From: Deltaproteobacteria bacterium
GTDB lineage: Bacteria > Bdellovibrionota_C > UBA2361 > SZUA-149 > JAITKM01
DNA length: 35,997 bases
Assembly: GCA_031278395.1 (NCBI GenBank)
Contig: JAITKM010000057.1
Span: 1 to 35,997 of the forward strand
Direction of reading: 5' to 3'
The stretch's first letter is position 1. The number at the start of each line of letters is the position of its first letter. The translations under genes were made by a program, and so were the position numbers. Shown here piece after piece: positions 23,837-32,399 of the stretch. The notes below the pieces were generated by a model. It was not told where the DNA came from, did not search any database, and saw nothing but the letters and a program-made list of their open reading frames with translations.

Positions 23837-26800
23837 TTAAACTGCTCTATTTGCCAAATTGCTATACATTTTCCAGTTGTCTTGAACATCTTTTTGCGCT
23901 TTTTCGATAAGAGTTTGGGCAAGGTTCGGATTAGCTTTTTGCAACACTTTGTATCGAGTTTCGTTGTAGACGTAGTCAGTCAGCGGAATCTTCGGCTCTC
24001 TTGAATCTAAAATTAATGGATTCTTCCCCTCTTTGATTAAATCCGGATTATAGCGATAAAGTATCCAATGCCCAGAATCAACAGCCAGCTTTTGCTGATT
24101 CAAACCATTCTTTAAGTCAAACCCATGCGCAATACAATGACTATAACAAATAATTAGCGAAGGTCCATCATACGCCTCTGCTTCAACAATTGCTTTTACC
24201 GTCTGCGCATCGTTAGCTCCCATCGCCACCTTGGCTACATAAATATTACCATAACTCATGGCCAGTAACCCTATATCCTTCTTTTTAGCGGTCTTGCCAC
24301 CCGAAGCAAATTTTGCCACCGCACCAATCGGAGTTGACTTAGACATCTGCCCACCTGTATTTGAATAAACTTCCGTATCCAACAACAGAACATTGATATT
24401 TTGCCCGCTAGCCAAAACATGATCTAAGCCACCATAGCCAATATCATATGCCCAACCATCGCCACCAATAATCCAAACACTTTTCTTGACCAAATAATCC
24501 GCAATCACTAACAACTCGTGGGCAGCATCTGAACTAAGCTTTTGCAACTGCTCTTTTAATACGCCAACTTGCTTTCTCTGCTCTGCAATTTCAGCCTCAC
24601 TAGATTGTGCGTTACTAATAAGATAATCAACTAACTCTGCAGCTAATTGCTCTTTTAAATTTATTAAAAGACTTAATGCTCTGTTAGTTTTATGCATAAC
24701 TGCTAAGCGAATACCTAAACCAAACTCTGCGTTATCCTCAAATAGTGAATTAGCCCAAGCCGGACCTCGTCCGTCTTTATTTTTCGCCCAAGGCGTTGTA
24801 GGCAAATTCCCGCCATAAATAGATGAACAGCCTGTCGCATTTGCGACTAACATCCGATCACCAAATAACTGGCTAACTAATTTGATATATGGTGTTTCAC
24901 CACATCCAGCACAACACCCAGAATATTCAAACAACGGTTGTAATAATTGTGAATCCTTAACTGAATTTAGCTTTAATGCAGTGCGATCATAATCTGGCAA
25001 ACTATCAAAAAATTCTAAATTTTTACGTTCAGTTTCTCTAAGTGGCAACTGCTTCAGCATATTAATAGCTTTTTTATTTGGATCAGCTTTATCTTTGGCT
25101 GGACAATTATAAACACAAAGCTCACACCCTGTACAATCCTCAACTGCAACCTGTATTGTGTAGACAGTTCCCTCTGGAAATTCTTTTCCCCTGACTGCTT
25201 TGGATTTAAAACTTGACGGCGCATCCTTTAACAAAACCTGATTATATGCCTTAAGCCTAATAACTGCATGCGGACAAACTAAGGTGCACTTACCGCACTG
25301 AATACAAAGCTCCGCATTCCAAACTGGAACCTCCTGTGCAATGTTTCTTTTCTCCCATTGTGTTGTATCAGTTGGAAAAGTTCCATCCGCTGGTAAAGCG
25401 CTAACCGGCAGCGTATCTCCCTCGCCAGCAATAATTTTAGCTGTAACGTTCTTCACGAATTCTGGAGCAGAATCTGGCACAACTGTTGCTTTGCTGACTT
25501 TACTAGTTACTGAGCTTGGCAGATTAACCTGCCGTAAATGTTTAATGGTTTCATCAACCGCCTCACAGTTGCGCTTAACAATTTCATCTCCTTTTTTACC
25601 GAAAGATTTTTTAATATGATATTTAATCTCCTCAATTGCCTGAGCAGCTGGAATTACATTAGCAATATTAAAGAAACAAGTTTGCATGATAGTGTTGATT
25701 CTATTACCCATGCCCGTAAGTTTGGCTACCTCATAGGCATTAATGACATACAGTTTAATATGTTTCTTAAGCATTTCCTCTTGTATATGTTTGGGTAAAT
25801 AATCCCAAGTTTGATCAGCTCCGTAAGGACTATTTAAAAGTAAAGTAGCTCCATCAGCAGCTTCCCCTAATACATCAGTGGTTTCAATAAAATGAAATTG
25901 ATGACAGCCAATAAACGTGGCTTTTTTAGTTAAATATGGGGCATGAATTTCTTTCTTACCAAAACGCAAATAAGATTTAGTTATTGACCCAGATTTTTTA
26001 GAATCATAAACAAAATATCCTTGAGCGGAGAAATCTGTAGTTTCTGCAATAATCTTAATTGAGTTTTTATTAGCACCAACAGTTCCGTCTGACCCAAGTC
26101 CAATAAAAATACCTCTAAAACTTTCTGGATCTTCAATCGAGAAATTGGTGTCGTAATCCAGACTCAGATGCGTTAGGTCATCATTAATACCTACTGTAAA
26201 ATGTTGCTTAGGTTTTTCTTTTTTTAGCTCATCAAATATCGCCTTAACCATTGCTGGTGTGAACTCCTTCGAGGATAAACCGTAACGTCCACCAATAACT
26301 TTAATGTTTGTTTTACCCTTTTCGACTAACGCTGAAATAACATCTTGATATAATGGTTCACCTACTGCACCTGGCTCTTTAGTTCTGTCCAAGACCGCAA
26401 TTGACTCAACGTTTGCTGGCAGGGCATTAATAAATGCTTCAACAGCGAAGGGGCGATATAAACGCACTTTTAAAACGCCAACGCTGGCGCCATGAGCATT
26501 TAGATACTTGACTGTTTCGGTTACAGTTTCTGCTCCAGAGCCCATTAGAATGATCAACTGCTTAGCATCCTTAGCTCCAACATAATCGAATAAATGATAC
26601 GTGCGTCCAGTTAGCTGAGCCAATTTGTCCATATACTTTTGCACAATAGCTGGCGTGTTGTAATAGTAATTATTGCAAGCTTCGCGAGCTTGAAAAAATA
26701 CGTCTGGATTTTGTGCTGTCCCACGAATTAATGGATTTTCTGGATTCAAACAATAACTACGATACTTGTTGACTAACTTTTCATCTACCATACTTTTAAT

Positions 26801-27376
26801 TGTTTCTTCCTGGAGTAGATTAATTTTCATTAGTTCGTGTGAAGTTCTAAAACCATCAAAGAAATGGATGAATGGAATACGGACTTCAAGTGTGGCGGCA
26901 TGGGCAATTAGCGCAAAATCGTTAACTTCCTGAACAGAGTTTGAGCAAAGCATTGCAAAACCAGTTTGGCGGCAAGCCATAACGTCGCTATGGTCACCAA
27001 AAATCGAAAGTGCGTGTGTGGCGAGAGTTCTAGCGGCGACATGAAATACTGCGGGTGTCAACTCGCCAGCTATTTTATACATGTTAGGAATCATAAGCAG
27101 TAAGCCTTGTGAAGCTGTAAAAGTTGTGGATAACGCGCCGCCCTGTAGCGCACCATGAACTGTACCAGCTGCACCGCTTTCGCTTTGCATTTCAATAATA
27201 TCTGGAATTTGTCCCCAGATATTTTTTATCTTATCACTGCTCCAGGCGTCGGCTAGTTCCGCCATGGATGACGATGGAGTGATTGGATAAATCGCGATAA
27301 CTTCACTTAATCTGTAAGCTACATAAGCTGCGGCTTCATTTCCGTCTATTATGACAATATTTTCATTAGTACTCAT
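23837..27376 (-). CDS. nifJ: Pyruvate:ferredoxin (flavodoxin) oxidoreductase
   Basis: Single-chain PFOR that converts pyruvate and CoA to acetyl-CoA and CO2 while reducing ferredoxin or flavodoxin. At 1179 residues it is full length. Seen in order: N-terminal pyruvate-binding YPITPSSSMAELAD (31-44), the CoA-binding/transketolase-like middle region, two 4Fe-4S sites CIQCGKCTLVCPH (~688-700) and CTGCELCVYNCP (~748), the cluster/TPP domain CCAGCGETPY (~823) with ATGCSSIYGG, and the TPP/Mg motif GGDGWAYDIGYGG (~973) followed by NTGGQMSK. AAGGAGGT six bases before the ATG is the strongest ribosome site in the window, implying high expression. It follows a small membrane-protein gene by 12 bases. 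The oxygen-sensitive enzyme suggests anaerobic or microaerobic life. Confidence 0.98.
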   Translation of the reverse strand: MSTNENIVIIDGNEAAAYVAYRLSEVIAIYPITPSSSMAELADAWSSDKIKNIWGQIPDIIEMQSESGAAGTVHGALQGGALSTTFTASQGLLLMIPNMYKIAGELTPAVFHVAARTLATHALSIFGDHSDVMACRQTGFAMLCSNSVQEVNDFALIAHAATLEVRIPFIHFFDGFRTSHELMKINLLQEETIKSMVDEKLVNKYRSYCLNPENPLIRGTAQNPDVFFQAREACNNYYYNTPAIVQKYMDKLAQLTGRTYHLFDYVGAKDAKQLIILMGSGAETVTETVKYLNAHGASVGVLKVRLYRPFAVEAFINALPANVESIAVLDRTKEPGAVGEPLYQDVISALVEKGKTNIKVIGGRYGLSSKEFTPAMVKAIFDELKKEKPKQHFTVGINDDLTHLSLDYDTNFSIEDPESFRGIFIGLGSDGTVGANKNSIKIIAETTDFSAQGYFVYDSKKSGSITKSYLRFGKKEIHAPYLTKKATFIGCHQFHFIETTDVLGEAADGATLLLNSPYGADQTWDYLPKHIQEEMLKKHIKLYVINAYEVAKLTGMGNRINTIMQTCFFNIANVIPAAQAIEEIKYHIKKSFGKKGDEIVKRNCEAVDETIKHLRQVNLPSSVTSKVSKATVVPDSAPEFVKNVTAKIIAGEGDTLPVSALPADGTFPTDTTQWEKRNIAQEVPVWNAELCIQCGKCTLVCPHAVIRLKAYNQVLLKDAPSSFKSKAVRGKEFPEGTVYTIQVAVEDCTGCELCVYNCPAKDKADPNKKAINMLKQLPLRETERKNLEFFDSLPDYDRTALKLNSVKDSQLLQPLFEYSGCCAGCGETPYIKLVSQLFGDRMLVANATGCSSIYGGNLPTTPWAKNKDGRGPAWANSLFEDNAEFGLGIRLAVMHKTNRALSLLINLKEQLAAELVDYLISNAQSSEAEIAEQRKQVGVLKEQLQKLSSDAAHELLVIADYLVKKSVWIIGGDGWAYDIGYGGLDHVLASGQNINVLLLDTEVYSNTGGQMSKSTPIGAVAKFASGGKTAKKKDIGLLAMSYGNIYVAKVAMGANDAQTVKAIVEAEAYDGPSLIICYSHCIAHGFDLKNGLNQQKLAVDSGHWILYRYNPDLIKEGKNPLILDSREPKIPLTDYVYNETRYKVLQKANPNLAQTLIEKAQKDVQDNWKMYSNLANRAV

Positions 27377-27388
27377 ATGGTTACCTCC

Positions 27389-27754
27389 TTATTTTTTCAC
27401 TAATCTTAAATAAAACTCTCTGAGACCCAGAATTAGGCTGATATTTATACACGTGATCACACAAGCCAAGATCAAAATCAGAGTTGGCTCATTTATTTCT
27501 AACCATTCACTTAAATTATCCAAACGTATTATGACAGAAAACGGAAGCCCCAAGAAAAACAATACTACCCCAAGCAAGTTGTTACCATATGGCACAAAAG
27601 CAGAAAAAAACTCGATATAATACAGTGCAACCAGTAGTAATGTGAATGCAATTAAGAGACCACAAATAAAATAGCCTTTCCGTGCTCCAGATTTAAATAT
27701 CGTCCAAATTATTTCAAGATATTTATGTAATTGATAATTTTTCTCTATACTCAT
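27389..27754 (-). CDS. Small three-helix membrane protein
   Basis: Not recognised. The 121 residues contain three hydrophobic segments (about 26-48, 58-76 and 90-110) with a charged loop RLDNLSEWLE and a basic C-terminus. There are no catalytic motifs. It lies 12 bases upstream of nifJ on the same strand, so the two are probably co-transcribed, although a functional link to pyruvate oxidation is not evident. The ATG at 27754 lacks an SD. Confidence 0.65.
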   Translation of the reverse strand: MSIEKNYQLHKYLEIIWTIFKSGARKGYFICGLLIAFTLLLVALYYIEFFSAFVPYGNNLLGVVLFFLGLPFSVIIRLDNLSEWLEINEPTLILILACVITCINISLILGLREFYLRLVKK

Positions 27755-28166
27755 AAAAAGGGCGTTAATATATCTATTAAGGCAAAAATGGCAAGATTTT
27801 TCCTTAGGTTCACTGGTATCGTGAGTTTCCGCAAAAATGGATTAAGTTGAAAAGTTGGCGGGGTCGTTTTCTTTAGTAATAATATACTTAAATATATGGA
27901 TTCATGCATTAAAAAGAAGTCGATATGCGTAAGCGACATACAGAAGAACAAAAGCGAGTAGAGGTTGAATTATTAGAGGAAGTAATTAGCCAACGAAGTT
28001 TTAAAAAAGTTCTATATATCCAGAGTAGCGAACCAGAGACAGGATATCCGTCGTAGTATTTTTTTGTTAAATTATTTTGGGCGCTTATAACTTAGTAGTA
28101 TCTTTTAAAAATAATAGGCATCTAACACAGGTAGTAGTCGTATATGATTTTATAAAAAATATCGAT
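27755..28166. other. Mostly gene-free interval between nifJ unit and anti-sigma operon
   Basis: This divergent gap contains a direct repeat GCAAAAATGG (27782-27791 and 27831-27840), the doubtful 43-codon ORF at 27925-28056 and an in-frame TTG-initiated extension of the anti-sigma-like gene from 28077, which I do not favour. Promoters for both directions should lie here; TATAAA at 28151-28156 is a possible -10 for the plus-strand operon. Confidence 0.4.
27925..28056 (+). CDS. Possible small basic protein (43 aa), doubtful
   Basis: A short ORF starting MRKRHTEEQKRVEVELLEE and ending ETGYPS. The first nine residues recall the start of IS3-type transposase OrfA proteins (KRxTEEQ), but the resemblance stops there and no inverted repeats or further transposase sequence are visible. 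It may be a remnant, a small gene or chance. Confidence 0.25.
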   Translation: MRKRHTEEQKRVEVELLEEVISQRSFKKVLYIQSSEPETGYPS

Positions 28167-28445
28167 ATGAAATCAAATTCAGAAACACTGATTCAGTCAA
28201 ATACAGATACCGATAATATAAGTTGTTCCACCTTAAAAAAACTTTTAAACTCATATATCGACAAGGAGTTAGACGAAATAACCCACCTTTTTGTTACAAG
28301 ACACCTTGAAAAATGCGAAAATTGCTCAAAATATTATAATCAGTTGAAACTTGTTGTCGATGCTGCTATAGCACTCCGCCGGGAATCCATTCCTGACGAC
28401 GTAGCCCTTCGTTTGGAAGATTGTTTAAATAAATTGAAAAATTAA
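28167..28445 (+). CDS. Zinc-finger anti-sigma-like protein (zf-HC2)
   Basis: A 92-residue protein with the putative zinc-finger anti-sigma pattern: Cys20, His46, Cys50 and Cys53, the last three as HLEKCENC in HxxxCxxC spacing, within a helical context (LNSYIDKELDE). Such ZAS domains bind extracytoplasmic-function sigma factors; many also have a membrane helix, which this one lacks, so it would be soluble. No sigma factor gene is present in the window, so its partner is unknown. An in-frame TTG at 28077 would add 30 residues; I prefer this ATG because the finger domain then starts near the N-terminus as usual. The next gene begins 3 bases after its stop. Confidence 0.75.
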   Translation: MKSNSETLIQSNTDTDNISCSTLKKLLNSYIDKELDEITHLFVTRHLEKCENCSKYYNQLKLVVDAAIALRRESIPDDVALRLEDCLNKLKN

Positions 28446-28448
28446 AAA

Positions 28449-29015
28449 ATGAAGAATTTATTTCTTTTTGCATCTTGCATTGTCTTGAATGTCTTAAATT
28501 GTGTTAGTTGCTCCTCGCAGGCAAGTTCACCGCCTACTAACCACCCAACAAAACAGCAGATTGCCACTAACAACGGCAATACTAATCAGGAAATTCCTGA
28601 ATGGGTCAATCGAGTTAGGGTCAGTGATTATCAAGTTACTGTATCCGGAGAAGGAGTTACTACAGCCACAAAAAATTCTCCACTAGTTCTCAATATTACT
28701 ATCCCACTAGCCGAGCTTAACAAACTCGTTTTAGCCCACGACTCATTTGCTATGCTAGGTTACAAAACGGAACTGTTAAAAAATGCTTTTGGCAAAGCTG
28801 ATGGCGCAATGTTGAATTTGCAACAAAAGAACGCGCTTAGCGCAAAATATGGCTTCCAAGATAAAGATGTAATTACTAATGTTGATAAAACAGCTGTTCG
28901 TTCGCTTTCAACCATCAATAAAATTTTTGCTCTGATTGCTAAAAATGGAAATGTTAGCCTCACGCTTAAAAGGGGATTTACAGTGCACAAAATAGTTCTC
29001 TACAAAGGGAAATAA
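28449..29015 (+). CDS. Exported PDZ-domain protein, possible lipoprotein
   Basis: A 188-residue exported protein. Residues 1-20 form a signal sequence ending CVSC; Cys21 could be a lipidated cysteine, although Cys at -3 is not an ideal lipobox. A Thr/Asn/Pro-rich linker (22-50) follows. The C-terminal part (about 95-188) resembles the PDZ-like domain of type II secretion GspC: GYKTELLKNAF..., KYGFQDKDVITNVDKTAVRS (133-152), then IFALIAKNGNVSLTLKRG. No other type II secretion gene is nearby, so it may be a stand-alone periplasmic binding protein. It is tightly packed between the zinc-finger gene (3 bases) and the VKOR-DsbA gene (7 bases), suggesting shared expression with disulfide formation. 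Confidence 0.72.
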   Translation: MKNLFLFASCIVLNVLNCVSCSSQASSPPTNHPTKQQIATNNGNTNQEIPEWVNRVRVSDYQVTVSGEGVTTATKNSPLVLNITIPLAELNKLVLAHDSFAMLGYKTELLKNAFGKADGAMLNLQQKNALSAKYGFQDKDVITNVDKTAVRSLSTINKIFALIAKNGNVSLTLKRGFTVHKIVLYKGK

Positions 29016-29022
29016 TCTAAAT

Positions 29023-30225
29023 ATGTTAAAGTTTAGTAATAAAATACTTATCTTGACGCTGTTTGGACTTGGAATTTCCGTTTTGCTTTTATATCATCAT
29101 GTAGCGGCTAATTCAGGAATACAGATCTTTAGCTCCTATTGCAGCATTAACGAACTATTTGACTGCGACGCTGTTGCAAAAAGCAAATACTCCGTCTTTT
29201 TAGGAATACCAATCGCCAGCTATGGCTTATTTTTTTATTGTTTTTTTGTTATTTCTTTGTTTCTTTTTAAAGCTAAAGCTGCCGAAAATTATCTCGGAAC
29301 AATTTTAGTTTTAGCTGTTTTAGGCTTAATTCCTTCGTTGATCATGGCGGGGATTAGTATCCGCGAGCAAAAAATTTGCCTCAACTGTTCTTTTTTATAT
29401 CTCATAAATACAGCTATTTTTATTTTAGTTTACCTACATATTAAGAAAAATAAACTTTGTCTTAGCGAATATTGGGTTAAGGGGCTAAAAAGCTATTTCA
29501 AATTTTTTCTCTCGCCAAGTATTAAGTCAATTTTGGTTAGCTCACTTCTGTTGCTTATTCTCTTTGTTATTCTGATTTTGCCTGACTTTGTTTTCTTGCC
29601 CTTGGTTTATAAATTCAACGGTCAATCTAATGTTGATCCTCAAAAAATTGCTGTTGAATCACAAATGATTTTTGAAAATTGGCAGAACGAAGAAGTTATT
29701 GATTTCGGCATTAGAGTTGAAGGGGATTTGTCTGAGCTTGATTTCTATTATGGAGCTAAGGAGGCCCTGCATACAATTGTTGTCTGGACTGATTTTGAAT
29801 GTCCGTTTTGTCGTATCACAACGCATGCTTTAATGTCTTATATCAACAAAAATAAAAACAAGTTTAACTTGGTTTTTAAAAATTATCCTTTAGATATGAA
29901 TTGTAATAACAAGCTCACTAAGGGGTTGCACGAAAATGCTTGCCGCTGGGCAAAACTAGCTCGCTGTGCTGGACTAGAGGACGGTCTACCAGCTTTTTGG
30001 AATGAATATGAAAAAATTACAAGATTTAAAGTTTATTTGCCAGCTAAAAAATACGAGCTTTGCGCTAGCCAAAATCCAGTCGTCAGCCAAAAATTGCAGG
30101 CAGACATTGCCCAGGGAATTGCCTTAGGTCTTAGTAACACACCTACTATTTACATTGACGGTAAGAAGTTAAATAATCTGAAAATCAACAATCTGGCGAC
30201 TGTTCTAGATTTAATTGCTTCATGA
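29023..30225 (+). CDS. VKOR-DsbA fusion, disulfide-bond-forming oxidase
   Basis: Inner-membrane protein joining a vitamin K epoxide reductase homologue to a thioredoxin-fold DsbA domain; such fusions oxidise periplasmic thiols and pass electrons to quinone, replacing DsbB. The VKOR part (about 8-140) has loop cysteines Cys40 and Cys48, the SKYSVFLGIPIASYG segment and active-site CLNC (119-122). A further hydrophobic segment at 168-195 leads to the periplasmic domain. The DsbA part has the active site FECPFC (258-263), with redox Cys260 and Cys263, and a TPTIYIDGK cis-Pro loop. The 400 residues are normal. AAGGGA precedes the start. miaB overlaps its stop by 4 bases. The quinone supply links it to UbiE. 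Confidence 0.93.
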   Translation: MLKFSNKILILTLFGLGISVLLLYHHVAANSGIQIFSSYCSINELFDCDAVAKSKYSVFLGIPIASYGLFFYCFFVISLFLFKAKAAENYLGTILVLAVLGLIPSLIMAGISIREQKICLNCSFLYLINTAIFILVYLHIKKNKLCLSEYWVKGLKSYFKFFLSPSIKSILVSSLLLLILFVILILPDFVFLPLVYKFNGQSNVDPQKIAVESQMIFENWQNEEVIDFGIRVEGDLSELDFYYGAKEALHTIVVWTDFECPFCRITTHALMSYINKNKNKFNLVFKNYPLDMNCNNKLTKGLHENACRWAKLARCAGLEDGLPAFWNEYEKITRFKVYLPAKKYELCASQNPVVSQKLQADIAQGIALGLSNTPTIYIDGKKLNNLKINNLATVLDLIAS

Positions 30226-31607
30226 GAAAAGTTTTTATTAAGACCTTTGGCTGTCAGATGAACGCATATGATAGCGAAAAAATTTTAACTTTATTGCAGC
30301 ATAGCTATCGTAGTGTCCCCGATTATCAAGCTGCCGATTTGGTGATTATTAATACCTGTAGTGTTCGCGAAAAAGCTGAAAAAAAACTTTACGATTTGTT
30401 AGGGCGTTTAGCTGTCTTAAAAAAACTCAAAACAGATTTAGTTGTTGGCGTAGCTGGTTGTGTAGCCCAGCAAGAAGGTGAGAAAATTTTAAAACGTTCT
30501 AGTATTGTTAATTTTGTGGTCGGCACGCATCATATTTCTTTAATTCCCGCTTTAGTTCGTGAAGCAGAAAATGGTAAAGCTAAATCTGTAGTTATTGATT
30601 ATCAAGCCGACTGGGAATTACCAATTTCAGACGAGCTAAGTCAAACTGCGCTCGAAAACTATGTCGATTTTTCTAATACGCAAACTTTTGGGAATTATTA
30701 TTCGAAAGTGCGAGCTTTAGTTGCCATTCAGCGTGGCTGTAACAAGCATTGCTCATATTGTGTTGTGCCAACTACACGCGGAGTGGAGCTTAGTCGTGAC
30801 CCACGGGAGGTCGAGCGCGAGATAAAATTTAAAATTCAACATGGTGCAAGCGAAGTCATGTTATTAGGACAAACTGTCAACTCATATGGTAAAGGCTTAG
30901 CTGGTAGGGGAGGGGTAACTTTTGAAAATTTAGTTCGTAGAATCGCTGAGATTGATGGGGTAAAACGCATTCGTTTTATGAGTCCGCATCCGCAGGATGT
31001 AACCCAAGATTTTGTTAAACTTTATGCTGAAGTTCCGCAACTTTGTCCGAGTATTCATTTACCTTTACAGGCTGGTAGTAACAGAATTTTAAGATTAATG
31101 AACAGGAATTATAAAGTCGAACGTTATCTTGAAATTGTGGCGATGCTGCACGAAGTTCGACCTGATCTAGCGCTCACTTCAGATTTTATTGTAGCTTTTC
31201 CAACGGAGACCGACGAGGAATTTGAAGAAACCCTGAGCGTGATGCGCAAACTAGAATATAGTTTTTCGTTTAGTTTTAAGTATTCATCGCGACCTAACAC
31301 TTTAGCCCAAGCAAAATTTGGCAATCCGGATTTAATACCTCAGGCAATCGCCAAAAATCGCTTAGAAAGGGTACAAGAATTACAAAAGGAACTATCTCTT
31401 AAATACAATAGTAAGTTTCTTGGGCAAAAAATGCAGATTTTAGTGGAAAATATTACGAATGGTGTTGTGCGGGGACGTAGTCCGCACAATGTGTTGGTTG
31501 AAATTATTGACAATCTAATAGTGACTAGTCTAAAAGTTGGCGACGAGATTGAGGTTGTGGGCGAGAGTTGTAGTCCGTTTGTAATTAAAGGTACTATCTT
31601 AAACTAA
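30222..31607 (+). CDS. miaB: tRNA-2-methylthio-N6-dimethylallyladenosine synthase
   Basis: Radical SAM methylthiotransferase that adds a methylthio group to i6A37 of tRNAs reading UNN codons. The N-terminal UPF0004 domain carries the cluster ligands Cys11 (FGCQMN), Cys46 (NTCSVREKA) and Cys80 (AGCVAQQEG). The radical SAM triad is Cys173, Cys177 and Cys180 in RGCNKHCSYCVVPTTRG, followed by LGQTVNSYG and the C-terminal TRAM region. QMN in place of shorter variants and QTVNSYG favour MiaB over MtaB/RimO. The 461 residues are typical. Start ATG overlaps the VKOR-DsbA stop (ATGA), indicating translational coupling. Confidence 0.96.
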   Translation: MRKVFIKTFGCQMNAYDSEKILTLLQHSYRSVPDYQAADLVIINTCSVREKAEKKLYDLLGRLAVLKKLKTDLVVGVAGCVAQQEGEKILKRSSIVNFVVGTHHISLIPALVREAENGKAKSVVIDYQADWELPISDELSQTALENYVDFSNTQTFGNYYSKVRALVAIQRGCNKHCSYCVVPTTRGVELSRDPREVEREIKFKIQHGASEVMLLGQTVNSYGKGLAGRGGVTFENLVRRIAEIDGVKRIRFMSPHPQDVTQDFVKLYAEVPQLCPSIHLPLQAGSNRILRLMNRNYKVERYLEIVAMLHEVRPDLALTSDFIVAFPTETDEEFEETLSVMRKLEYSFSFSFKYSSRPNTLAQAKFGNPDLIPQAIAKNRLERVQELQKELSLKYNSKFLGQKMQILVENITNGVVRGRSPHNVLVEIIDNLIVTSLKVGDEIEVVGESCSPFVIKGTILN

Positions 31608-31615
31608 AAAATATT

Positions 31616-32320
31616 ATGTCAGAAGAGAAATTGAAAATCATTAAAGATGCAATTATTAAGAATAATCAGAATACGTCAAATGTTGATGTTTTAGCTAGAC
31701 GTTTGCGGGGCTGTAGCGGTGGTTGTGGTTGTGGCGCAGGTGGAATTAGTCCAGAGCTGGCGGCTACGCTTTCAAAAAATTGGCGCAAATATCTGGCGTT
31801 TGTTATTTTTTTGATTGCTATACTTGGAGCGTATCATGCTTATCAAAACTATTTGTTAAAGCAAGCTGAATCAGCTGCTGTGGCGTTTGCCAATATTCAA
31901 GATAGTTTTGAACTTTTAGATAATGAAGATTTTAACAATGATAAAGTTTTGGCTAATTTAGCTTTGGATTTTGAGACAGCTAAGCAATCCAAAACTTACA
32001 GAGATTTTTCTATTATTTATGCTGCATTGTTTAAATTAAAAAATAACCAGACTGACGAGGCGCTTAAAATTTTAGAAGATAATTTCGGCTTAAAAAAAAT
32101 AGTGTGGGCTAAGACCTCTAAAGATAAGAAAATAGATGAGAAGATTTTTGTTAATGAATTGGCTGAGCTGATTTATCTTAGGGCTAAGTTAAACGGCGCT
32201 AATTCTTCTGCAACGATTGATTCAGAGAATGAGTTAGTTCGTACTAGATTAAAAAATTTAGTTGAAAATTCAGAACTGGTGAAAGTTCCAGCTAGTTCAC
32301 TTAACCGTTTAGTAAATTAA
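31616..32320 (+). CDS. Membrane-anchored TPR-like protein with Cys/Gly motif
   Basis: A 234-residue protein. Residues 1-31 are charged; residues 32-43 form a Cys/Gly motif GCSGGCGCGAGG (Cys33, Cys37, Cys39). One transmembrane helix (about 58-76) is followed by an Ala-rich helical domain resembling the TPR_21 family (YfgM-like) that binds or holds unfolded proteins. The orientation would place the Cys motif in the cytoplasm and the TPR part in the periplasm, by analogy with YfgM. The Cys motif is not part of YfgM as I know it and might bind metal or an Fe-S cluster; that is conjecture. It starts 8 bases after miaB, closing the operon. Confidence 0.72.
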   Translation: MSEEKLKIIKDAIIKNNQNTSNVDVLARRLRGCSGGCGCGAGGISPELAATLSKNWRKYLAFVIFLIAILGAYHAYQNYLLKQAESAAVAFANIQDSFELLDNEDFNNDKVLANLALDFETAKQSKTYRDFSIIYAALFKLKNNQTDEALKILEDNFGLKKIVWAKTSKDKKIDEKIFVNELAELIYLRAKLNGANSSATIDSENELVRTRLKNLVENSELVKVPASSLNRLVN

Positions 32321-32361
32321 CTTCCGAATAAAAACAATACGTAAATCCTTATGAGCGCCCT

Positions 32362-32372
32362 ACAAAATTTGT
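32362..32372. promoter_or_regulatory. Short palindrome before the Lrp-like gene
   Basis: ACAAA-A-TTTGT, 27 bases before the regulator's ATG. Lrp/AsnC proteins often autoregulate through AT-rich palindromes, so this is a candidate site. TATATT at 32388-32393 could be a -10 giving a nearly leaderless transcript. Confidence 0.3.
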
Positions 32373-32399
32373 GGTGTTACGTTTAAATATATTCTAAAC

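Noticed and set aside
27751-27951. Minus-strand 66-codon ORF overlapping the 121-residue membrane protein by 4 bases
   Set aside because: It needs a TTG start, has no SD, has an unlikely composition and resembles no known protein. The 4-base overlap alone is not enough.
27925-28056. IS3-family transposase remnant
   Set aside because: Only nine residues at the N-terminus look similar; no terminal repeats, target duplication or DDE region are present.
28449-29015. Type II secretion system component GspC as part of a T2SS locus
   Set aside because: Only the PDZ-like domain is shared; there is no GspC transmembrane/HR region and no other gsp gene nearby.
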